Origin: Bacteroidales bacterium UBA5507
GTDB lineage: Bacteria > Bacteroidota > Bacteroidia > Bacteroidales > Lentimicrobiaceae
Reading direction: 5' to 3'
Assembly (NCBI GenBank): GCA_002426195.1
Contig: DIOT01000041.1
Location: forward strand, 70,578 to 134,577
Length of the DNA stretch: 64,000 bases
Made by a program: the position numbers and the translations under genes. Positions within the stretch are counted from its first letter, which is position 1. Every line of letters starts with the position of its first letter. Positions 24,576 through 32,777 of this stretch are shown here, in pieces. The notes beneath the pieces are model-generated. The model was given only the letters and a program-made list of their open reading frames with translations. It was not told the origin of the DNA and searched no databases.

Positions 24576-27500
24576 TTAGAAGTTCAGGTTAATTCCAAAT
24601 CCGTAACTTGTAGTCTGTGGCATTGAGAAACGCTCAAATGCACCTCCCATGTTATTATTACCCTGTGAAGCTTCAGGATCGAAGTTAGGTAATTCAGTCC
24701 ATAGGAGCACGTTTCTTGCATAAACAGAAAGATCGAGATCAACAACGTTGAAAACTTTCTTTGGCAGTCTGTAAGATAATGTAAGGTCTCTCATTTTTAC
24801 AAATGAATTATCCTGAATATAATATTCATCGATACTGGTTAAGACATTAGTAATTAAATCCTGATAAGCATCCGGATCGTCTGGACCACCACGTTGAATA
24901 TCATTTGGTGTACCGTCTGGTTTTACACCATCATAGATGAATGTACTTTCACGATCTTCAGTATTTGCTGAAACTCCATAAAGGTCTAACAGACCGTTAG
25001 TTCCATGATACATCTGTCCGCCTGATTTCCAGTCAAATGTTCCTGATAATGTGAAACCGGCATATGCGAAGGTAGTAGTTGCTCCAAGAATGAAATCAGG
25101 AGAAGCTTCACCAATCACTTTAGGTTCACCAATTAATGGCATACCATAATCCCATGCTTCAGGATCATCATTAACTACAATGTTTCCATTATCATCTCTA
25201 ACAAAAGATGAGCCATAAATTACAGGGAATGTGTTACCAATACCTGCTCTAACCTGTGGAGTAACGAAACCACCAAGGAAAATGCTTTCAACACCAGGAG
25301 CCAAAGCGATAACTTCGTTGTGGATTGTGGTGAAGTTAAAATTCATATCCCACCTGAATCTGTTAGTAGAAACCGGTGTAGTGTTTAATATGATTTCATG
25401 AGCTATAGTATTGATCTCTCCACCGTTGGTAACCAATGCAGCAGCACCTGTGGAAGCAGCAAGAGGAACCTCGAAGATCTGATCTTCAACTAACTGATAT
25501 GAATATGAATAATCTAAACCAAGGCGATTGTTGGCAAACCTTAATTCAGCACCAAATTCATAAGAATTAGTTAACTGAGGAGTAAGCTCAGGGTCATATT
25601 GTACATTGTTTGATAAATATCCGCTTAAGCCGTTGATAGGATAATTAATTGGATAGCCGCCCCAGAATCCACCACTGTAATCAGGTTTTCCATAGTAGTT
25701 AGGCAGGAATAATTCAGCAGCCATACCAACCTGAGCATAAGATGCGCGAACCTTGGCAAATGATAACCAATCGAGTTCCTGTACAGCGTCCAGTTCACTG
25801 ATTACCCATCCTAAAGATACAGAAGGATAAACGAATGAGTTATTTTCTCTTGGCATCGTAGAAACATAGTCATTTCTGATTGTTGCATTGAAATACAACA
25901 TTCCCAGGTAGTCTAATGAAAGATTTCCGAAGAAACCAACATTTCTATCCTGATATTTTTCTTCGTTAGAAGTTACGATGTTTGCATTTGCAATGTGTGC
26001 CCAACCTCCAAAGTTGAAGTCAGAACCGTAATCATCATAGATTTTTCTGTTTCTATGATTAAGTTCATTACCAACAACGAGATTGAAATTCAAATCCTGA
26101 TTAATTCTCCAATTGTAGTTAATTGTTAATAAGGAGTTGATTGTTGCTGAAGAAACACCATAATTGTAAACTTCACCGGTGGCATTTCTGTGACCATATT
26201 CGAATATATCCTGGTAGTGAGTTGTATATGAATCCATACCTAACTGATAACGTGTGGTAAGAGTCATAGTTTCAGTCAACTTAGGACCAAACTGAACAAA
26301 TCCGTTACCGAAGAAACGATCGGTATTTTCAGTGAACTGATTGTGTTCTGCTCCCCAATAAGGATTATCAAAGGTCAAAGAGCGGAAATAAATTTGTCTG
26401 TATGGATCTGTAGGATAAGCATAAGGAATTCCTTTCAGGTCATATGAAGGAGGTGCTGCATAAGCTCCGTTCAGAGCTGCATCATTAGCAGAAGGAAGCT
26501 TGTTGATCTTTGTACTGGCGAAATTAGATGAAAATCCGAGTGTCCAGTTGTCGTTAAGCCTTGTTTCTCCTAAAGCTTTTGCATTCCATCTTCTCATGTC
26601 GGTTGAAGGAACAATACCATCCTGAGTAGTATTACCCAAGCCAAAAGAAATGTTTCCACGTTCGGTAGCCTGGCTTATGTTCAAAGATGTAGTTGTTGTT
26701 AAACCTGTTTGGAAGAAATCACCGAAGTTGTCATAAGTAGCTGGTGCAACCCATGGATCAAGACCTGCTTGTTCTCTCTGAGGTACAAAATACAAGCCCG
26801 GATGACCATTATTATTACCACCTCTAACGGGATCGTTAGGAAGTTCGGATATTTTTGGTCCCCATGAGAAAGAAGTATTTGGTACGTACGATCCATAGTT
26901 ACCTTGTGCATATGTAGTTTGATATTCAGGTGTTCTTGAAACATTTTCCCAACTGGTAAAATTTGAGAGGCTTACAGCAGGTTTGCCTACAGCGTTACCT
27001 TTACCACTTTTTGTAGTAATGATAATAACACCATTAGATGCCCTGATACCATAAAGTGCTGATGCAGCCTGACCTTTGAGAATATTGATTGATTCAATAT
27101 CATTAGGATCAAGGTCAACAGCTCTGTTAGCAATGTCAGCTCCTGTTACCGAGTTACCTGTTGTAAAGTCGGGGTTTGAGTTAATAGGCATTCCGTCGAT
27201 TACATACAACGGAGAGTTGTTTCCGGAGAATGAACGTGCACCACGAATAATAATTTGTGATGATGCACCTGGCATACCGCTTGAAGGTTTAATTTCAACT
27301 CCGGTTACTTTTCCTTGCAACGCAGTAGAAAGAGTTGAAGCTCCGGCTCTTGTCAGTGCCTCATTGTTAACTTCCTGTGCAGCGTAACCCAGGGCCTTTT
27401 TCTCTCTGCTAATACCCATGGCTGTTACAACAACACCCTCAATGTCCATAATGTCAGTTTCCAGTACAACATTAATAACGGTTTGAGTGCCAATTGTAAC

Positions 27501-27743
27501 ATCTTTTGTGGTCATACCAACAAATGAAAACTGTAATACCTGAGCATTGGCTGGTACTCTAAGTGAATAGCGTCCGTCAATGTCAGTTGTTACACCTGTG
27601 GTTGTGCCCTTAACCTGTACAGCAGCACCCGGAATGGGCTGACCGTCTTCGGCACTGGTAACCACACCTGTAATAGTGGTTTGTGCCATAACCTGTACTC
27701 CGGCAAAGATCAAAAGTACAAGCATCAATGCAAATTTTCTCAT
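24576..27743 (-). CDS. SusC/RagA-family TonB-linked outer-membrane transporter
   Basis: The 1055-residue protein has a signal peptide (1-20), a CarboxypepD_reg-like domain (TTITGVVTSAEDGQPIPGAAVQVKG, about 22-100), a plug domain (about 115-250) with the SusC string DPNDIESINILKGQAASALYGIRASNGVIIITTKSG, and a 22-strand-type beta-barrel ending with Phe (GFGINLNF). It imports a substrate with the SusD protein encoded just after it. The 403-bp region before it has no gene but holds a nested inverted repeat that may be its control region. Confidence 0.95.
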   Translation of the reverse strand: MRKFALMLVLLIFAGVQVMAQTTITGVVTSAEDGQPIPGAAVQVKGTTTGVTTDIDGRYSLRVPANAQVLQFSFVGMTTKDVTIGTQTVINVVLETDIMDIEGVVVTAMGISREKKALGYAAQEVNNEALTRAGASTLSTALQGKVTGVEIKPSSGMPGASSQIIIRGARSFSGNNSPLYVIDGMPINSNPDFTTGNSVTGADIANRAVDLDPNDIESINILKGQAASALYGIRASNGVIIITTKSGKGNAVGKPAVSLSNFTSWENVSRTPEYQTTYAQGNYGSYVPNTSFSWGPKISELPNDPVRGGNNNGHPGLYFVPQREQAGLDPWVAPATYDNFGDFFQTGLTTTTSLNISQATERGNISFGLGNTTQDGIVPSTDMRRWNAKALGETRLNDNWTLGFSSNFASTKINKLPSANDAALNGAYAAPPSYDLKGIPYAYPTDPYRQIYFRSLTFDNPYWGAEHNQFTENTDRFFGNGFVQFGPKLTETMTLTTRYQLGMDSYTTHYQDIFEYGHRNATGEVYNYGVSSATINSLLTINYNWRINQDLNFNLVVGNELNHRNRKIYDDYGSDFNFGGWAHIANANIVTSNEEKYQDRNVGFFGNLSLDYLGMLYFNATIRNDYVSTMPRENNSFVYPSVSLGWVISELDAVQELDWLSFAKVRASYAQVGMAAELFLPNYYGKPDYSGGFWGGYPINYPINGLSGYLSNNVQYDPELTPQLTNSYEFGAELRFANNRLGLDYSYSYQLVEDQIFEVPLAASTGAAALVTNGGEINTIAHEIILNTTPVSTNRFRWDMNFNFTTIHNEVIALAPGVESIFLGGFVTPQVRAGIGNTFPVIYGSSFVRDDNGNIVVNDDPEAWDYGMPLIGEPKVIGEASPDFILGATTTFAYAGFTLSGTFDWKSGGQMYHGTNGLLDLYGVSANTEDRESTFIYDGVKPDGTPNDIQRGGPDDPDAYQDLITNVLTSIDEYYIQDNSFVKMRDLTLSYRLPKKVFNVVDLDLSVYARNVLLWTELPNFDPEASQGNNNMGGAFERFSMPQTTSYGFGINLNF

Positions 27744-28085
27744 AGTGTGTGTTTTTGGTGATTGAATTGTTTTACATTGTTTTTAAGAATAGATTCTCTT
27801 GTTAAGCTTTTGTTATACTAATTTCGTGTGCTCCTATACCTCCATTTTTTAGTTCATAATAGTCGGTTATTCCTTAAAAGACGATTTCTGCATTCCTAAG
27901 GATGCATCAACCTTTAATTTTTTAACATAAAATCAACATAAACTGCTTTCAATGATTGCTATTTTGTTGATTTTTTATGCAATTGTTGATGCTAATGTAG
28001 ATAATATTTTCTAAAAAAAGCAACAGTTGTTTAAAAATGTTAAAAAATCACAATTTATTAGGATTAATGCGGGTTTATAAATAAC
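27744..28085. other. Intergenic region upstream of susC
   Basis: No gene is visible here. It is AT-rich and contains the nested dyad described separately at 27904-27992. No exact TAnnTTTG -7 box was found on the minus strand, so the susC promoter is not located. Confidence 0.6.
27904..27992. repeat. Nested inverted repeats upstream of susC
   Basis: An outer pair, GCATCAAC (27904-27911) and GTTGATGC (27985-27992), encloses an inner 10-bp pair, AAAATCAACA (27929-27938) and TGTTGATTTT (27965-27974). All four arms share the core ATCAAC/GTTGAT. It could form a long stem-loop or be a multi-site operator. Confidence 0.6.
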
Positions 28086-28120
28086 AAAAATGCCGTTTGA
28101 CAATTCAAACGGCATTTTTT
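28086..28120 (-). terminator. Terminator of hutH
   Basis: AAAATGCCGTTTGA and TCAAACGGCATTTT form a long perfect stem with a CAAT loop, and T runs follow on the minus strand, 27 bases after the hutH stop. Confidence 0.92.
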
Positions 28121-28146
28121 TAATCATTATTTTGTCAACAACCCGT

Positions 28147-29646
28147 CTATTCGGGGAAGTCAAATTGTATGTTTCGCAAAAAATCGACTGAATTTGCGAT
28201 TTCACTATACATAATTGTATCATCAGTAACAAACGGAACAATACCACGGTATTCGTCAATAAATGCCTTCAGGAATGGCGATGTGTTTGCAACACCCCTG
28301 AATTCAAGGGCCTGAGCCCCCGTAAATAACTCAATAGCCAGTATTCTCTCAAGATTATTAACTACCCGGTGTGCTTTTGTCGCACTGTTTGCGCCCATAC
28401 TCACATGGTCCTCCTGCTCGTTCGACGATGATATTGAATCAACCGATGCCGGTGTCGCCAGTTGCTTGTTCTGGCTTACAATACTTGCTGCAGTATATTG
28501 TGGAATCATAAAGCCTGAATTCAGACCGGGATTGGCAACCAAAAACTCAGGCAATTCCCTTTGTCCGGAAATAAGTCTGTAAATCCTTCTTTCCGAAATA
28601 CTGCCCAATTCAGCCAGTGCTATTGAAATGAAGTCAAGGGCCAGGGCTAATGGCTCACCATGAAAATTACCTCCCGATAAAACAAGATCTTCGTCAGGGA
28701 ATATTGTCGGATTATCAGTAACCGCGTTAATCTCTGTAAGCACAACCGATTCAACGTAATTAACAGTATCTTTAACTGCCCCATGTACCTGTGGTATGCA
28801 ACGAAATGAATATGGGTCCTGAACTTTTTTGCCTGTAAATTCAATTATCTTACTCCCTTTAAGGAGTTTCCTGAAATTACGTGCAGTCTCTATTTGTCCA
28901 TTGTGAGGCCTTATAATATGCAGTTGCTCCATGAATGGATCCAGTTTGCCATTGAATGCCTCTAAGGAAATTGCCCCGGTAATATCAGCCAGTTGACTTA
29001 ATTTCCTTGCTTTCAGGAGTATGTAGACTGCGTGGGCACTCATGAATTGCGTGCCATTAAGTAATGCAAGTCCTTCTTTACTCTGAAGGCTTATTGGCTG
29101 CCATCCAAATTCTTTCAGAACTTTACGTGCCTGTATTAATTTACCGGCCATTCTCATATCTCCCATTCCCAATAACGGCAGACTTAGATGAGCTAATGGC
29201 GCAAGATCGCCCGAAGCTCCCAGAGAACCCAGTTCATATACAACCGGAAGTACATCATTATTGTAAAAATCGATTAACCGTTGTACTGTTGCAACCTGTA
29301 CTCCTGAATTGCCTGATGATAAAGCATGAATTTTAAGAAGCAGCATCAGCTTCACAATTTCTGAATTCACTTCATCACCGGTGCCACACGCATGTGATTT
29401 AACAAGGTTTTCCTGAAGTTTCGAAAGTTCTCCCTCCGAAATTGATATGTTACATAATGAGCCAAACCCGGTTGTGATTCCATATATTGGCTCCTTACTT
29501 GTTCTTAATTTTTTGTCAAGATAATCGCGGCAATGCTGGATTCTTGAGATCGCTTCCTCCGACAGTTCAAGCTTTGTTTCCGAAGTAAGCAACTCGCTTA
29601 TAATAACAAGGGTTAAGGGTTCAGGACTAATTAAAAAGCTCTTCAT
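28147..29646 (-). CDS. hutH: Histidine ammonia-lyase
   Basis: The 499-residue protein has the MIO-forming Ala-Ser-Gly in LGASGDLAPLAHLSLPLLG, plus TTGFGSLCNISIS, ENLVKSHACGTGD with the histidine-type Ser-His, NPTIFPDEDLVLSGGNFHGEP and QEDHVSMGANSATKA. HutH removes ammonia from histidine to give urocanate. The SH in LVKSH favours histidine over phenylalanine or tyrosine as substrate, but related aromatic ammonia-lyases cannot be fully excluded. It starts 16 bp after hisS, and no hutU, hutI or ftcD is present in the window. Confidence 0.93.
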   Translation of the reverse strand: MKSFLISPEPLTLVIISELLTSETKLELSEEAISRIQHCRDYLDKKLRTSKEPIYGITTGFGSLCNISISEGELSKLQENLVKSHACGTGDEVNSEIVKLMLLLKIHALSSGNSGVQVATVQRLIDFYNNDVLPVVYELGSLGASGDLAPLAHLSLPLLGMGDMRMAGKLIQARKVLKEFGWQPISLQSKEGLALLNGTQFMSAHAVYILLKARKLSQLADITGAISLEAFNGKLDPFMEQLHIIRPHNGQIETARNFRKLLKGSKIIEFTGKKVQDPYSFRCIPQVHGAVKDTVNYVESVVLTEINAVTDNPTIFPDEDLVLSGGNFHGEPLALALDFISIALAELGSISERRIYRLISGQRELPEFLVANPGLNSGFMIPQYTAASIVSQNKQLATPASVDSISSSNEQEDHVSMGANSATKAHRVVNNLERILAIELFTGAQALEFRGVANTSPFLKAFIDEYRGIVPFVTDDTIMYSEIANSVDFLRNIQFDFPE

Positions 29647-29662
29647 AATTTTTTAGTGTATT

Positions 29663-31024
29663 TTATGCTATGTAATCTTTTAATTCTGTGGCACTTAATT
29701 CAATTTGCTCGCCTGTAGTCATATTTTTCAGTTGTACTTTGTTCCTTGTTCTCTCAAGCTCTCCAATGATCACAACCCATGGAATCTGCTTACTGTCAGC
29801 ATATGCAAATTGTTTTTTCACTTTTACATTATCGGGGTAGTATTCCGTATTCACACCCTGATTTCTGAGTGATTCTGATAATTCGATGCAGTATTTCTCT
29901 TCTGATGCCCCAAAGTTTATAATTAATACTTTGGTTGAAGCTTCAGATGATGCCGGGAACAAATCAGCCTCCAGCATAACATCATATATTCTGTCGGCCC
30001 CGAATGAAATTCCAACCCCTGAAACGTCGGGCATACCGAATATTCCGGTGAGGTTGTCATATCTTCCACCGCCGCTGATACTGCCAATTCCTGCATTTTT
30101 AGCCTTTACCTCAATGATTGCACCGGTGTAGTAATTAAGACCTCTGGCAAGTGACAAGTCAAGTTCAATCTCATTTTTAATATTCATTGAAGATGCAATT
30201 TCCATCACTTCTTCCATTTCTTTAATTCCCTGCATTCCAATCTCACTGCCACTTAACACCATTTTCATTTCATTAAGTTTGAATGAGGTTGTCCCCGAAA
30301 GGTTTATAATAGGCTGTAATTTATCAATTGCTTCTCTGGTAATTCCTTTACTTTCAAGCTCTTCGTTAACTTTCTCAGCGCCAATTTTGTCCAGCTTATC
30401 AATAGCAACCGTGATATCTGTGATTTTATCAGGGAAACCTATGGTATCAGCTATACCTGTAAGGATTTTCCGGTTGTTCAATTTGATTACTACCTCAATA
30501 TTGAGTTTACTGAATATTCTGTCGGCTATAGCCAGTAGTTCAGCCTCGTTGAACAGAGAATCAGAACCAATTACGTCAGCATCACACTGATAAAATTCAC
30601 GATACCGGCCTTTTTGCGGTCTGTCGGCTCTCCATACAGGCTGCAGCTGATACCTTTTAAAGGGAAAAGTTATTTCGTTTCGGTGCTGAACAACATACCG
30701 GGCAAAAGGAACCGTGAGGTCATACCTTAGACCCTTTTCGCTAAGTTTGGATGCAGTTTTCTGATATCCTTCTTCCAGATCTTTAGTAGTGATGCCACTT
30801 AGGAAGTCACCCGAATTAAGTACACGGAACAGCAATTTGTCACCTTCTTCTCCGTATTTGCCCAGAAGTGTCGACAAGTTTTCCATTGATGGAGTTTCGA
30901 TGGGGGAGTATCCGTACAATTCGAAGACACTTTTGATGGTTCCGAAAATATAATTACGACGGTTCATCTCAACAGGAGAGAAGTCGCGCGTTCCTTTTGG
31001 TACTGATGGTTTTTGAAAGCTCAT
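29663..31024 (-). CDS. hisS: Histidyl-tRNA synthetase
   Basis: The 453-residue class II synthetase opens with KPSVPKGTRDFSP, has motif 2 (QLQPVWRADRPQKGRYREFYQCDADVIG), the histidine-A loop LDLSLARGLNYYTGAIIEV and motif 3 (GGGRYDNLTGIFG...VGISFGADRIYDVM), and an anticodon-binding C-terminal domain (about 355-453). It charges tRNA-His. It lies between ettA (11 bp upstream) and hutH (16 bp downstream) on the same strand. Linking histidine charging and histidine breakdown in one transcript is unusual. Confidence 0.97.
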   Translation of the reverse strand: MSFQKPSVPKGTRDFSPVEMNRRNYIFGTIKSVFELYGYSPIETPSMENLSTLLGKYGEEGDKLLFRVLNSGDFLSGITTKDLEEGYQKTASKLSEKGLRYDLTVPFARYVVQHRNEITFPFKRYQLQPVWRADRPQKGRYREFYQCDADVIGSDSLFNEAELLAIADRIFSKLNIEVVIKLNNRKILTGIADTIGFPDKITDITVAIDKLDKIGAEKVNEELESKGITREAIDKLQPIINLSGTTSFKLNEMKMVLSGSEIGMQGIKEMEEVMEIASSMNIKNEIELDLSLARGLNYYTGAIIEVKAKNAGIGSISGGGRYDNLTGIFGMPDVSGVGISFGADRIYDVMLEADLFPASSEASTKVLIINFGASEEKYCIELSESLRNQGVNTEYYPDNVKVKKQFAYADSKQIPWVVIIGELERTRNKVQLKNMTTGEQIELSATELKDYIA

Positions 31025-31035
31025 TGAAATTTATA

Positions 31036-32709
31036 TTATTGAAGCTTTTTATACTTAATTCTGTGAGGGGTTTCATTGCCGGATCTCTTCTTTCTGTTTT
31101 CTTCATAATCAGAATAACCACCTTCAAAGAATACAACCTGCGAATCACCTTCAAAAGCAAGTATATGTGTAGCAATTCTGTCAAGGAACCATCTATCGTG
31201 TGAAATGATAACAGCACAACCTGCGAAGTTCTCAAGCCCTTCTTCCAATGCCCGGAGTGTGTTTACATCTATGTCATTAGTCGGCTCGTCGAGCAGGAGA
31301 ACATTAGCCTCTGACCTCAGAGTTAATGCAAGGTGCATTCTGTTTCTTTCACCTCCGGATAAAACACCGGCTTTTTTACCCTGGTCAGCACCACTGAAGT
31401 TGAATCTCGCAACATAAGCTCTTGAGTTAAATAACTTGCCGCCAAGCTGAATATTCTCGTTTCCTTCAGAAATTACTTCCCAGACTGTCTTTTCCGGATC
31501 AATAGCAGTATGTGCCTGGTCAATATAACCCAGTTTAACAGTTTCGCCAACAACGAAATTACCGTTATCAGGTTGATCCAGACCCATAATTAGCCGGAAC
31601 AAAGTTGTTTTTCCTGCCCCGTTAGGTCCGATAATGCCGACAATTCCTGCAGGAGGAAGGCTAAAGCTAAGATTTTCAAATAATAGCTTATCTCCGTATG
31701 CTTTAGAAATATTCACAGCCTCAATAACTTTGTTGCCCAGTCGGGGACCATTGGGTATAAATATTTCCAGCTTTTCTTCTTTTTGCTTTGTGTCTTCGCT
31801 CATCAGGCGCTCATAGGCCGACAACCGGGCTTTTGATTTGGCATGACGTGCTTTGGGCGACATGCGTACCCATTCGAGCTCTCTCTCAAGAGTTTTTCGT
31901 CTTTTACTCTCAGCTTTTTCTTCCATTGCAAGCCTGTTGGATTTCTGCTCCAACCATGAAGAATAATTGCCTTTCCATGGAATTCCTTCACCTCTGTCAA
32001 GTTCCAGAATCCAGCCTGCTACATTGTCAAGGAAATACCTGTCGTGGGTAACTGCAATTACAGTCCCTTTATATTGTTTCAGATGTTGCTCCAACCAATC
32101 AATACTTTCGGCATCAAGATGGTTTGTCGGCTCATCCAGTAACAGAATATCAGGTTCCTGCAATAAAAGCCTGCATAAAGCAACCCGTCTTCTTTCACCA
32201 CCTGATAAATTAACAACAGGGGTTTCCGGATCCGGACATCTAAGAGCATCCATAGCTCTTTCAAGCCGGGCATCCAAATCCCATCCATTATGCTGATCTA
32301 TTAATTCAGTCAATCGTCCCTGTTCTTCAATCAGGGTGGTCATTTCATCATCAGTAAGAGGTTCTGAAAAGCGGTTATTCACTGTTTCAAAGTCCTTGAG
32401 CAATTTAACAGTTTCTGCAGCACCTTCTTCAACTACCTCTCTCACAGTTTTATTATTGTCAAGATGTGGTTCCTGTTGCTGGATACCAACAGTATAACCG
32501 GGAGAGAAAACTACTTCACCTGTATATGACTTATCAAGTCCGGCAATTATTTTGAGAAGTGTTGACTTACCAGAGCCGTTTAACCCAATAATGCCAATTT
32601 TGGCACCATAATAAAATGAGAGGTAAATATCTTTAAGTATCTGTCGGTTAGGTGGAATTACTTTACCCACACCCACCATCGAGAATATAATTTTATTGTC
32701 TTCTGACAT
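31036..32709 (-). CDS. ettA: ABC-F translation factor EttA
   Basis: The 557-residue protein has two ABC ATPase domains: Walker A motifs GLNGSGKSTLL and GPNGAGKTTLF, signatures LSGGERRRVALCRLLL and LSGGERNRMHLALTLR, and Walker B LLLDEPTNHLD/LLLDEPTNDID. Between them is the ABC-F linker with arm-like basic helices. There are no membrane spans. The start is put at 32709 (MSEDNKIIFSMVGVGKVIPP), the family N-terminus; a CAAACTTA box at 32725-32732 is a -7 element on this strand and lies downstream of the alternative ATG at 32751. EttA throttles the first elongation step according to energy charge. Confidence 0.95.
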   Translation of the reverse strand: MSEDNKIIFSMVGVGKVIPPNRQILKDIYLSFYYGAKIGIIGLNGSGKSTLLKIIAGLDKSYTGEVVFSPGYTVGIQQQEPHLDNNKTVREVVEEGAAETVKLLKDFETVNNRFSEPLTDDEMTTLIEEQGRLTELIDQHNGWDLDARLERAMDALRCPDPETPVVNLSGGERRRVALCRLLLQEPDILLLDEPTNHLDAESIDWLEQHLKQYKGTVIAVTHDRYFLDNVAGWILELDRGEGIPWKGNYSSWLEQKSNRLAMEEKAESKRRKTLERELEWVRMSPKARHAKSKARLSAYERLMSEDTKQKEEKLEIFIPNGPRLGNKVIEAVNISKAYGDKLLFENLSFSLPPAGIVGIIGPNGAGKTTLFRLIMGLDQPDNGNFVVGETVKLGYIDQAHTAIDPEKTVWEVISEGNENIQLGGKLFNSRAYVARFNFSGADQGKKAGVLSGGERNRMHLALTLRSEANVLLLDEPTNDIDVNTLRALEEGLENFAGCAVIISHDRWFLDRIATHILAFEGDSQVVFFEGGYSDYEENRKKRSGNETPHRIKYKKLQ

Positions 32710-32724
32710 ATGCGAAAGTTTTGG

Positions 32725-32732
32725 CAAACTTA
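32725..32732 (-). promoter_or_regulatory. Bacteroidota -7 box for ettA
   Basis: The minus strand reads TAAGTTTG, an exact TAnnTTTG match 15 bp before the EttA start codon. It suggests that ettA-hisS-hutH can be transcribed separately from the genes upstream. Confidence 0.5.
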
Positions 32733-32777
32733 CGCAAAAATCCAATGTCAATTTTTGAAAAGCAGCAGGTATTGAGC

